Source of the DNA: Thermoproteota archaeon
GTDB lineage: Archaea; Korarchaeota; Korarchaeia; Korarchaeales; Korarchaeaceae
Length of the DNA: 64,000 nt
Direction of reading: 5' to 3'
NCBI GenBank assembly: GCA_027492205.1
Contig: JAOZFN010000006.1
Span: 7,369-71,368, forward strand
Shown: positions 39,144-47,939 of the stretch, one piece after another
Layout: every line of letters begins with the position of its first letter
Numbering within the stretch: position 1 is the first letter of the stretch
The notes under the pieces: generated by a model
Seen by the model: the letters and a program-made list of their open reading frames with translations, nothing else
Database searches by the model: none
Told to the model about the DNA's origin: nothing
Position numbers and translations under genes: made by a program

Positions 39144-42100
39144 TCAGATCACCTCCTTGAGCAGCTCTTCAGTCTTGCGCCAGTCCCACCTGACCTCGAC
39201 CCTACCCGTCCCGACGGGTGGGGTCTGGCCCATAATTAAGGCGTCGAGCGGTCCCTTAATGGGGTTGTCCTCGCCCCTCCTGGCCGTGTTGAGGACGACA
39301 TGGTAGACCCACTCGTACGCCATCTTGCTCAGGGGCGTCTTCATCTCGGAGAAGAACCCAGAGGGAACTCCGGAGGCCTGCAGGCTCAGGGGAGTGGGCT
39401 TGCCGGTGTGGGTCATCGCGTCGGCGACCAGCGACACGTACCTCCTGTCCACCTCCAGACCCTGCTCGCTCAGTATCCTGGAGAGTTCGTTGAGTATGCA
39501 CGCCCTGGCCGCCTCCACGCCCAGGACCTCATATATCTCCTTGCAGTCGTTGGTTATCGTCCTGGTCGGGTCGACGAAGTCCAGCTTCACGACTTCCTTA
39601 AGGTTAGACCCCCTGGTCTTTATGACGAACTCTCCCTCCTCCGTGGCCTCCACCCAGACTCTATCAATGCCCCCAATGCCCCTTATCCTCTTCTCCATAA
39701 TCCTCTGCGTCCACTGCCTGAGTGTCAAGTAGGGCTTCTCCCTCCCGGCTGCCTCTACCATGGATATGCTGATGACATCACCCTCAAGTTCGACGGACCC
39801 CTTGATCCCCTTGACGGCCTTCTTGAGGAAGTTGACGAGCTCCTCGTCGTCGACCCCGCTGTCGCGCATCTTCTCGCGGTCGAGCACGAGTTCGAGGCGG
39901 AACGCCAGGTTGTCTATCCTGTACTCCCTGAGGAGGTCCTTGACCCTGATCTCCCTCAGCCTCTTGGCCACCTCCTCGGCCTTCTCCTTGCTCTTGGCGT
40001 ATTCGGGCTTGAGGTATACGGTCATGGTGGGCGTGCTGGTGCTCACGTAAAACACCAGCTCCTTGAACCTCTCCACGCCGTGCGTGACGTCCATGGCGAG
40101 CACTCCCGGGGCGTGGAAGGTCCTAAGAACCATCTGGGTCGCCGGCTCCGCTATGCTCTGGGCGCTGATTACTCCAATGGGGGTCAAGACCTCAACCTTA
40201 GCCTCCTCCAGCCTCCTCTTTACCTCTCTCACGACCTCCCTCGCCTCCTTCTCGCTGGCGTTGGCCTCGTACAGCAGGTCGGCTAGGTGTGAGGGTAGCT
40301 CCGCCTTCTTGACGATCTCCTCCAGCTTCTTCTTTGAGGCCCCCCTCTTCTTCCCCGGCTTCACGATCTCACCGACAACCCTCTTCAGGTTCACGGGCTC
40401 GCCCTTGAACAGCTTGACGGGATCCATCCCGTCTCCGCCGAAGGCGAACTGGATTATCCTGCCCAGGCTGTCCCTCACCGTCTCGTCGTACTCCACGTAT
40501 ATGTCCTTCAGCGAGTTGGCGACCCTCCTGTAGAAGTACCCGCTGTCCTCCGTCCTCCGACCCTTGTCCACCAGGGACTCCCTGCTGGTCATGGCGTGGA
40601 ACACGAACTCCGCCGGGTTGAGGCCGACCATGTAGCCGTTCTTGACGAAGCCCCTGGCTTCGAGCCTAAGGTCGCCCCTCTTGAAGTAGGAGAGGGCCCT
40701 CTCCCTGAACCCCTTCTTTGGCCTCCCGCTGGTGAGCACGAAGCCGACCCTGCTCTTGACGGTCTGCTGGCCGACGAGCCCCATGACCTGGGCCAGGTTC
40801 GCTATGGATCCCCTTGCACCGGTCTTGGCCATTATCATGGCGTGGCTCTCTGGCTTGACGTACTTCGCTATAACCTCGGTGGCCTGGGTCCTGAGGGCGT
40901 CGAGGGATCTGACTATGTCGAACTCAAGCATCTGCTCCTCCAGCGTGGCTCTGAGGAGTTCCTCCTTGGTCATGTACCTCTTGGCGCCCCTGGTCTTCTC
41001 GAACTCGGCTACCTTCCTGTCAACCTCCTCCGCAGCCTTCTTGAATAGCTTCTCAAGCTCCTCCCTGGCCTCGGGAGGAAGGATGAGTTCATTGAGCGTG
41101 ACCGTCACTCCGTAGAGCAGTATGCTCTTGGCGGCGAGCCTCAAGAGCTTGTTGAGGAATTCGGCCGCCCTCTCCTCCCCGTAGTCCCTGATGAGGATGT
41201 CTATGATCGTCTGCCTGCCCTTCACTAGTGTGCCCACGGATCCCTCGTCCAACACGCCCGCGAGGAGCTTTCCGTTGATCACGAGCACGTAGCCCTCGAT
41301 CGGGCTCTCGGGAGACTGGCACAGCTCCTTCTCCTTGCAGAGCTTTGCAGTCGTCTCATACTCAAGGTCTGGAGGTAGGAGCGTGGAGATCAGCTGCTTC
41401 CCGGTCCAAAGCTCGACCGGAGACTGTATCGCGGGCTCTGGGAGTTCCGTTATCCCGACGGTCGCCAGTAGCCTGGATGCCCCCTCCCTGTTGAACACGG
41501 TCCCCTTCTTCGTCAGGAGGTAGAGGGCGGTGATCATGTCCTGCCTGGCGCCGACTATGCTGCCACCAGTCCTAGGGGACAGCATGTTCTTCACGACGCT
41601 CATCAGCTCTCTGGCCTCGATTCTGGCCTCCATCAGCTGTGGGGCGTGAAGGTTCATCTCGTCTCCGTCGAAGTCCGCGTTGTAGGGCAGGCATGTCCCA
41701 GGGTTTAGCCTGAACGTGGAGCCGGGGAGCACCCTCACCCTGTGGCCCATGATGGAGAGCTTGTGCAGGGATGGCTGCCGGTTGAATATCACGTAGTCGC
41801 CGTCCATCAGATGCCTCTCCACCACGTCTCCCGGCTGAAGGCTCTCTGCTATCTCCTCCAGGAGCCCCCTGGCCTTGACGACCTTCAGGCTTATGGGCAT
41901 GCCTCCGCCCTTCCTGACGTAGTTCGCCCCCGGATACTGGTCTGGGCCCCTCATCACCAGCTCCTTGAGCCACTCTATGTTGCCCTCGTTCACGTACTCT
42001 GGTATGGTGAGCGTCATCGCAATCTCGACCGGCACGCCGACTTCGTCGATCCCGATCATGGGGTCTGGCGAGATGACGGTCCGGCTGGAGAAATCGACCC

Positions 42101-43100
42101 TCTTACCCACGAGGTTCTTCCTGAACCTCCCCTCCTTGCCCTCTAGCCTCTGGAACAGCGACTTGAGGGGTCTCCTGGTGCCCCTCTGCATCGCGACGGG
42201 CAGGCCGGCCATGGCGTTCCTGTAGAACACGGCTACCCAGTACTGCAGGAGATCCCACTCGCTCTCAACGACGCTGTTGGGGGCTCCCGAGTTTATCGAG
42301 TCCCTCAGCTTCTTGTTGGCCTTGAGGATCTCCACCAGCATGTGGGTCAGGTCGTCCTCGGACCTCTCACCGGTTTGAAGGAATATGGACGGCCGTACGC
42401 TGGGGGGTGGAACTAGGATAACGGTCAGAACGGCCCACTCTGGCCTAGCCCTCTCGGGGTTGAACCCCAGGACCATCGCGTCCTCATCAGGTATCCTCTC
42501 CAACCAGTCCCTTATCTCGTTGGGCCTGAGCCTCCTCGGGGCCGGGTCCTTGACGATGAACTTCAGCACCTCCTCTAGGTCGACGCTCTCGACCCTCGCC
42601 CCGCAGTGCGGGCAGACATCGTGGTTCCTCAGGTACTTCTTCACCGCCGCCCTGACGGTCCTCGTGAGGCTGTCGTTGATCTTCTCCTCGGGGTGCTCCT
42701 CCCAGTACCTCTTGGCCTCTTCGATGAACTTCTGCCTCTCCTCCTCAGGGAGCAGCAGCTTCCCGCACTTGGAGCAGGTGGCGTTCAGGATGTCCTTGAT
42801 CTTCTTGACGTACCCCACGTGGATTACCGGCCTGGCCAGCTCTATCCTGCCGAAGTGCCCGGGGCACTGATTCTGGAAGTTCCCGCAGGTAGGGCACCTC
42901 TGCCTCGGGTTCATGGTGCCCAGCCTTGGGTCAAGTACACCTCCCGGGACGGGGAGCCCTCCCTCGTCGTAGGCGGTAGGCTCCCTTATCTCGATGAACC
43001 CGATCTTCCTTATCTCGCTCGGCGAGAGGAGCCCGAAGAGCACCTTATCCAGCCTGTGGGGCAGGGCCTCCTGATCCGAGACCGGGCTGGTGAAGCTCAC
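39144..43100 (-). CDS. rpoA: DNA-directed RNA polymerase subunit Rpo1, unsplit (A'+A'' fused)
   Basis: 1318-aa continuous ORF with RQPSLHKLSIMGHRV, YNADFDGDEMNLHAP and TPIGVISAQSIAEPATQMVLRTFHAPG. Confidence 0.97.
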   Translation of the reverse strand: MSFTSPVSDQEALPHRLDKVLFGLLSPSEIRKIGFIEIREPTAYDEGGLPVPGGVLDPRLGTMNPRQRCPTCGNFQNQCPGHFGRIELARPVIHVGYVKKIKDILNATCSKCGKLLLPEEERQKFIEEAKRYWEEHPEEKINDSLTRTVRAAVKKYLRNHDVCPHCGARVESVDLEEVLKFIVKDPAPRRLRPNEIRDWLERIPDEDAMVLGFNPERARPEWAVLTVILVPPPSVRPSIFLQTGERSEDDLTHMLVEILKANKKLRDSINSGAPNSVVESEWDLLQYWVAVFYRNAMAGLPVAMQRGTRRPLKSLFQRLEGKEGRFRKNLVGKRVDFSSRTVISPDPMIGIDEVGVPVEIAMTLTIPEYVNEGNIEWLKELVMRGPDQYPGANYVRKGGGMPISLKVVKARGLLEEIAESLQPGDVVERHLMDGDYVIFNRQPSLHKLSIMGHRVRVLPGSTFRLNPGTCLPYNADFDGDEMNLHAPQLMEARIEARELMSVVKNMLSPRTGGSIVGARQDMITALYLLTKKGTVFNREGASRLLATVGITELPEPAIQSPVELWTGKQLISTLLPPDLEYETTAKLCKEKELCQSPESPIEGYVLVINGKLLAGVLDEGSVGTLVKGRQTIIDILIRDYGEERAAEFLNKLLRLAAKSILLYGVTVTLNELILPPEAREELEKLFKKAAEEVDRKVAEFEKTRGAKRYMTKEELLRATLEEQMLEFDIVRSLDALRTQATEVIAKYVKPESHAMIMAKTGARGSIANLAQVMGLVGQQTVKSRVGFVLTSGRPKKGFRERALSYFKRGDLRLEARGFVKNGYMVGLNPAEFVFHAMTSRESLVDKGRRTEDSGYFYRRVANSLKDIYVEYDETVRDSLGRIIQFAFGGDGMDPVKLFKGEPVNLKRVVGEIVKPGKKRGASKKKLEEIVKKAELPSHLADLLYEANASEKEAREVVREVKRRLEEAKVEVLTPIGVISAQSIAEPATQMVLRTFHAPGVLAMDVTHGVERFKELVFYVSTSTPTMTVYLKPEYAKSKEKAEEVAKRLREIRVKDLLREYRIDNLAFRLELVLDREKMRDSGVDDEELVNFLKKAVKGIKGSVELEGDVISISMVEAAGREKPYLTLRQWTQRIMEKRIRGIGGIDRVWVEATEEGEFVIKTRGSNLKEVVKLDFVDPTRTITNDCKEIYEVLGVEAARACILNELSRILSEQGLEVDRRYVSLVADAMTHTGKPTPLSLQASGVPSGFFSEMKTPLSKMAYEWVYHVVLNTARRGEDNPIKGPLDALIMGQTPPVGTGRVEVRWDWRKTEELLKEVI

Positions 43101-43112
43101 TCAGGCCACCCC

Positions 43113-46100
43113 CTATACCTCCTCCTCCACATCCAGGCGCACGTCTACGAGGCCGGACGTGAGCTCCTGGATCAGCAGCCTCGTGGCGTGAGCCGTTATC
43201 AGAGGCCTGACTTCAACGGCGTCTTGGCACCTGGGGCAGAAGAACTGGCTGGTTATGGCGTTGTAGAACGCCAGAGACCCGCACCTCTTGCAGACGTAGA
43301 CTATCGTCTTGTCAGAGTGCTCGACGTACCTGTCCCTCAGCATAGCCGCGGCGCCGTGGGAGATGAGGACCTCCCCCTCCATCTCGCCCAGTCTGAGCCC
43401 CCCTCCCCTGGCGCGTCCCTCGACCGGCTGCCTCGTGAGTATCTGGACCTGACCCCTCGACCGGGCGTGTATCTTGTCCCTCACCATGTGCTTGAGCCTC
43501 TGGTAGAAGCTCACCCCTATGAACACGGGGGCCCTCAGCATCTTGCCGGTTCTCCCGTCGTACATGATCTCCTCGCCGGTGTACTCGAACCCAAGCCTCT
43601 TCAGCGCCTCCATTAGGTCCCCGACCGGCTCCTTCGCGAACGGCGTTCCGTCTATGAACCTCCCCTCAAGCGCCCCGATCTTGCCCGCCAGGATCTCGAT
43701 CAGCTGGCCGATTGTCATCCTGGACGGTATGGCGTGCGGGTCCAGGACTATGTCCGGGCTTATCCCGTCAGCGGTGAACGGCATGTCCTCCTGCCTGTAG
43801 ACCATTCCGATGACTCCCTTCTGCCCGTGCCTGGTGGCGAACTTGTCTCCCAGCTCTGGTATCCTGGTCTCCCTCACCCTCACCCTCACCATCTTCTCGC
43901 CGCTCTCGGCGGTGGCTAGTATCACGTCGGTCACCACGCCCCTCTCCCATGCCCTCATGTCTATGGAGGTGTCCCTCCTCTCGAAGGTCATGGCGAGCCC
44001 GGCAGCCCCGCCAGCGAGTTCGGGAGAGAACCTGGGCGGGCTGGTTCTGCCGATGAGCACGTCCCCACCCTCGACGTCTGTCTCGGGCTCGACTATCCCG
44101 TCGGCCGCGAGCTTCCGGTAGGCCTCCTCAGCCCTCCTGCCCGTGACCCCCTTGACCTCGTAGGGGTTCTCGAACTTGTCGCCCTCGACTATGGCCTGCC
44201 TCCTGGCCACGGCCTCGTAGGTCCGCAGGAATATGGCTCTGCCCGCGCCCCTGTCTATCGCCCCCTTGTTCATGACGAGCGCGTCGTCCATGTTGTAACC
44301 GTCCATCGGCAGCAGGGCCACCACGAGGTTCTGCCCCGAGGGCCTGAGGTCGTACCCCGTGATCTCACCCGTCCTGGTCCTGACTATAGGCCTCTGCGGG
44401 TAGTAGAACAGGTAGGAGGAGCTGTCCATCCTGAGCCTCCAGTTCGTCGCGTAATAGCCGAGGCCCTGCTTGACCATGTTCCCGCCTATGATGTCCCTCG
44501 GGATCGCGTTGTGCTCCGCGTAGGGGATCTGACCGGCGGCCACCCCCATCATCATGTAGGGGGCGAAGTCCAGGTGGGTGTGCTCGTCCGTGATCTTGTC
44601 GAGGTCGAAGGCCACGAGGGCGTCCTCCTCCTCGTCTGGGTCCAAGAGTTCCACGATGCCCCTCCTCACGAGGTCGCTGAAGGTGACCTTACCCTCCTCA
44701 ATCTCCGGCAGGAGCTTGATGGCCTCCTCGATCTTGTCCACGGGGATCAGCGGGCGCCTCATCCTGCCTGGGTCCGCGTTGATTATGACGACTCGCTCCT
44801 CTTCACGGTAGGCCACGTTGATCTCAGGGCTGATCTCTAGCCTGCGACGCTTGATCTCCTCGGCCACACTCTCAGGATCGTCCGTGAGCCCCACCAGGGC
44901 TCCATTCACGTAGACCTGGGCTAGGGAGCCGACCTCCTCCGGAGTGGCCTCCTCTATCGGCTTCACGCCCAGCTCGGGGAGCATCTCGATGATCGGGGTC
45001 GGGTCTATCCCGAAGGTGACGTCCGCGAAGGTCGCCAGGCTCCTGACCAGCCCCACGTTGGTGCCCTCGGGGGTCTCGAGAGGGCATAGCCTGCCCACGG
45101 ACGTCCCGTGGATCTGCCTCGCCTCGTGGAGCGGAAGTCCCGGCGGCAGCGGCGAGTTGACCCTCCTGAGGTGCTGTAGGGCGGCGATGTAGTTTGTCCT
45201 GTCCAGGTTCTGGCTTATCCCCAGCTCGCCAGTCGGCCACGTACCGGTAGCCAGGGCCCTCAGTATCCTGGGGGTTATCTTGCTCTGCGTGGTCACGATC
45301 CTCCTAACGTCCAGGTCATATACCCCGTGGGTGAGCTGCTCGTTGGCCTTCTCCTCCAGCTCCCTCACCAGGCGGTAGAAGGCGTACCTGAAGGCCTCCT
45401 GCATCAGCTCCCCAACGAGCCTCAGCCTCTTGTTGGAGAAGTGGTCCTTGTCGTCGGGTTCCACCTGGCCCTTGACGACCCTCAGCAGCCTCTCTATCAT
45501 CTTCGCGATGAAGTAGGCTTTCTTGATGTTGTCGGATTCGCTCTGACCCAGGTGTGGAAGGAGGGCCCTCCGGAGGTAATCTCTGGCCGCGTTGATCCTC
45601 TCCTGCTTCGGCGCGCTCTGTATGAGCCTCCTCCCGATGTAATCTAGGGCCTCGTCCTGCGTTATGAACCCACCCTCTTGGTCCTTCTTCCTCACCTCGT
45701 CGAGGCTGTACAGGAACTCGTTCGCTATCTCTGGGTCCGTTGAGATCGCCTGGAGTATCTGCGAGTCGTCCTCCAGGCCGAGCGCCTTGAGGATTATCGC
45801 GACGGGCGCGCCTCTCACGGCCCCGAACGACGCCTTTATGGTGCCGTCCCTCGGGTAGTACTCGAGGAACAGGCGGCTCCTCATTCCGGCCCTGGCGGAG
45901 ATTATGTAGGCGGCGTGTGAGTACGGCTTGCTCCCGGCGGTGGTCTCCTCGACGATAACCTTGTTCCTGGCAAGGTCGTCCCTGATGACGACCACCCTCT
46001 CGCTCCCGTTGATGATGAAGTAGCCGCCGGGGTCTGCGGGGTCCTCCCCCTTGGCTATCAGCTCCTCGTCGGTCAGGCCGTGGAGGACGCACTTCTTGGA

Positions 46101-46544
46101 CCTGACCATGATGGGAATGTAGCCGATCTTGACCCGTTCGGTCTTTAGCTCCATCCCGTGCCCGATAACCTTGATCTCCAGGTACACGGGGCCCCAGTAG
46201 GTGATCTTCCTCAGCCTGCACTCCATGGGAGTCATCGAGGACCTGGCGCCGTCGAACTCCTCAAACTCGGGCGGGCCAACCTCTATCTTGCCGAGCCTCA
46301 GCTTGTAGTTCTCGATCAGCTCTATCTCCCTGAATGAATCTACGACCTCCTGGAGTCCCCGCTCGAGGAAGGTGTTGAACGACTCGATCTGGGCCTCGAC
46401 CAGGCTGTGCTCCCTGAAGAAGGCCTTCACGATCGGGTAGAAGTCGACCTTCCTGGTCTCTAGGACCTGAGAGGGACCGGCCACACGGTCAGTACCCTTC
46501 CTATTTCGACTCTTATTCCCCAAACGCCAAACCCCCCGACACAC
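43113..46544 (-). CDS. rpoB: DNA-directed RNA polymerase subunit Rpo2, unsplit
   Basis: LCPLETPEGTNVGLVRSLA; GYNMDDALVMNKGAI; GDKFATRHGQKGVIGMVY. True start may be GTG 46484. Confidence 0.97.
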   Translation of the reverse strand: MCRGVWRLGNKSRNRKGTDRVAGPSQVLETRKVDFYPIVKAFFREHSLVEAQIESFNTFLERGLQEVVDSFREIELIENYKLRLGKIEVGPPEFEEFDGARSSMTPMECRLRKITYWGPVYLEIKVIGHGMELKTERVKIGYIPIMVRSKKCVLHGLTDEELIAKGEDPADPGGYFIINGSERVVVIRDDLARNKVIVEETTAGSKPYSHAAYIISARAGMRSRLFLEYYPRDGTIKASFGAVRGAPVAIILKALGLEDDSQILQAISTDPEIANEFLYSLDEVRKKDQEGGFITQDEALDYIGRRLIQSAPKQERINAARDYLRRALLPHLGQSESDNIKKAYFIAKMIERLLRVVKGQVEPDDKDHFSNKRLRLVGELMQEAFRYAFYRLVRELEEKANEQLTHGVYDLDVRRIVTTQSKITPRILRALATGTWPTGELGISQNLDRTNYIAALQHLRRVNSPLPPGLPLHEARQIHGTSVGRLCPLETPEGTNVGLVRSLATFADVTFGIDPTPIIEMLPELGVKPIEEATPEEVGSLAQVYVNGALVGLTDDPESVAEEIKRRRLEISPEINVAYREEERVVIINADPGRMRRPLIPVDKIEEAIKLLPEIEEGKVTFSDLVRRGIVELLDPDEEEDALVAFDLDKITDEHTHLDFAPYMMMGVAAGQIPYAEHNAIPRDIIGGNMVKQGLGYYATNWRLRMDSSSYLFYYPQRPIVRTRTGEITGYDLRPSGQNLVVALLPMDGYNMDDALVMNKGAIDRGAGRAIFLRTYEAVARRQAIVEGDKFENPYEVKGVTGRRAEEAYRKLAADGIVEPETDVEGGDVLIGRTSPPRFSPELAGGAAGLAMTFERRDTSIDMRAWERGVVTDVILATAESGEKMVRVRVRETRIPELGDKFATRHGQKGVIGMVYRQEDMPFTADGISPDIVLDPHAIPSRMTIGQLIEILAGKIGALEGRFIDGTPFAKEPVGDLMEALKRLGFEYTGEEIMYDGRTGKMLRAPVFIGVSFYQRLKHMVRDKIHARSRGQVQILTRQPVEGRARGGGLRLGEMEGEVLISHGAAAMLRDRYVEHSDKTIVYVCKRCGSLAFYNAITSQFFCPRCQDAVEVRPLITAHATRLLIQELTSGLVDVRLDVEEEV

Positions 46545-46566
46545 ACATGGGAGGACGGATCAAGCG

Positions 46567-46923
46567 CTAACCTCCCCTCACCACCACACGGTAGGCGGGG
46601 ACCTTCTCACCAGGTCGCGTGATCTTGATCACGTCCCCAGGCTTGGCCCCCAGCTGCCTGACCACGGGATCCGTGGTCAGAATCTTCGGAAACAGCTTTA
46701 GAGGGCCATACTTCCGAATGAGCTCCTCCCTCTCATCCGGGGGGACGATCTCGTGCCTGGGAACGAGGACATGACTCATCAGGTCAAACCCGCCGGGTTC
46801 GACTGCTGCGGCTTCGGGGGCCCTCCGCGGTTTTATCTTTTTCGACTCTACCCTCTTTTTCGCGGCTGCCCTCCTCCTTGAAGAGGCCCGGCCTGAAGAA
46901 GATCTCTTTGAGCGCGCTGGCAA
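46567..46923 (-). CDS. rpoH: RNA polymerase subunit Rpo5 (RpoH) with basic N-terminal extension
   Basis: HVLVPRHEIVPPDEREELIRKYGPLKLFPKILTTDPVVRQLGAKPGDVIKITRPGEKVPAYRVVV. Confidence 0.93.
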   Translation of the reverse strand: MPARSKRSSSGRASSRRRAAAKKRVESKKIKPRRAPEAAAVEPGGFDLMSHVLVPRHEIVPPDEREELIRKYGPLKLFPKILTTDPVVRQLGAKPGDVIKITRPGEKVPAYRVVVRGG

Positions 46924-47005
46924 TCTGAATGCCCCCTCTCCTAACGGGCAGGTGCCCCTGGCCTCGATTTAAAAGGTTTGACCGGCCCCACGGGGGAGAT
47001 CAGAG

Positions 47006-47584
47006 ATGCCCGAGGTGGTCGAGATCCGATGGCACGGTCGAGGTGGCCAGGGGGTGGTTTTGGCCTCCAGACTGCTGGCAAAGGCGGCCTTCTACGAGGG
47101 TAGGTGGAGCCAGGCCTTCCCATTCTTCGGCGCCGAGCGCAGGGGGGCCCCGGTGATGGCATTCACGAGGATCTCGTCAAGGCCGATCAGGCTGCGCAGT
47201 CAGATCTACCACCCCGACGTGCTCGTCCTCGTAGACCCCATGTTCTTGGACAGTTCAGACGTGTTTGAAGGCCTTAAGGCAGGAGCAACCGTCGTCGCGA
47301 ACACCCCGAGGGACCCCGAAGAACTCAGCGTGCCGGAGGAGGTCGGGAGGGTGGCTACGGTGGATGCCACCGGCCTCGCCCTCCGATTGGGCCTGAAGGT
47401 GGCCGGACTTCCCGTGCCAAACACAGCCATGGTCGGGGCCGTCGCTAAGGCCACGGGGCTGGCGGAAATCGGGTCCGTCGAGTCGGCCATCAGGGACACC
47501 CTCTCCGGAAAGGGGGTGGAGGTGAACCTCTCGGCAGCCAGGGAGGGCTTCGACACGGTCAAAGTGTGGGAGCCGGGTAGGTAG
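47006..47584 (+). CDS. porG: 2-oxoacid:ferredoxin oxidoreductase gamma subunit
   Basis: EIRWHGRGGQGVVLASRLLAKAAFYEGRWSQAFPFFGAERRGAPVMAFTRIS. Confidence 0.92.
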   Translation: MPEVVEIRWHGRGGQGVVLASRLLAKAAFYEGRWSQAFPFFGAERRGAPVMAFTRISSRPIRLRSQIYHPDVLVLVDPMFLDSSDVFEGLKAGATVVANTPRDPEELSVPEEVGRVATVDATGLALRLGLKVAGLPVPNTAMVGAVAKATGLAEIGSVESAIRDTLSGKGVEVNLSAAREGFDTVKVWEPGR

Positions 47585-47592
47585 GAGCGGCG

Positions 47593-47832
47593 TCACACCT
47601 CGCCGATATACTTGTCGAAGAACTTGGCGTAGGCGTCCACTCGCTCGTCGGTGCTTGAGATCTCGACCGTGTCGGTAAGCTGGCAGTTGAAGCACCTTAT
47701 GAGAGCGAAGCCCCCCTTCCTGTCCAGCTCCACCACGACGGAGTTGTGCTGGCAGCGTGGGCACCTGAAGAATACGGACCTCCTGGCTGGTCTCCTCACC
47801 CGCGTCATGGTCCTCCTCTTTCTCCTACCCAA
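47593..47832 (-). CDS. Elf1-like zinc-ribbon transcription elongation factor
   Basis: MGRRKRRTMTRVRRPARRSVFFRCPRCQHNSVVVELDRKGGFALIRCFNCQLTDTVEISSTDERVDAYAKFFDKYI. Confidence 0.8.
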   Translation of the reverse strand: MGRRKRRTMTRVRRPARRSVFFRCPRCQHNSVVVELDRKGGFALIRCFNCQLTDTVEISSTDERVDAYAKFFDKYIGEV

Positions 47833-47939
47833 CGGGGTTCACCTGCCTCGGTCCTTCGAGACCCATGAGGTCCCCGACCCGACCGGAAAGTGAGCCGCCC
47901 CTCGTTATTAACGTCTCCGCCGGTGGGACACGGGAAGGG

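Noticed and set aside
39300-40286. 328-aa plus-strand ORF antisense to Rpo1 (also 42606..43616, 22306..23109, 47805..48959, 45316..46221)
   Set aside because: All are shadow ORFs opposite well-conserved genes; composition rich in P/R/G/L with no domain motifs.
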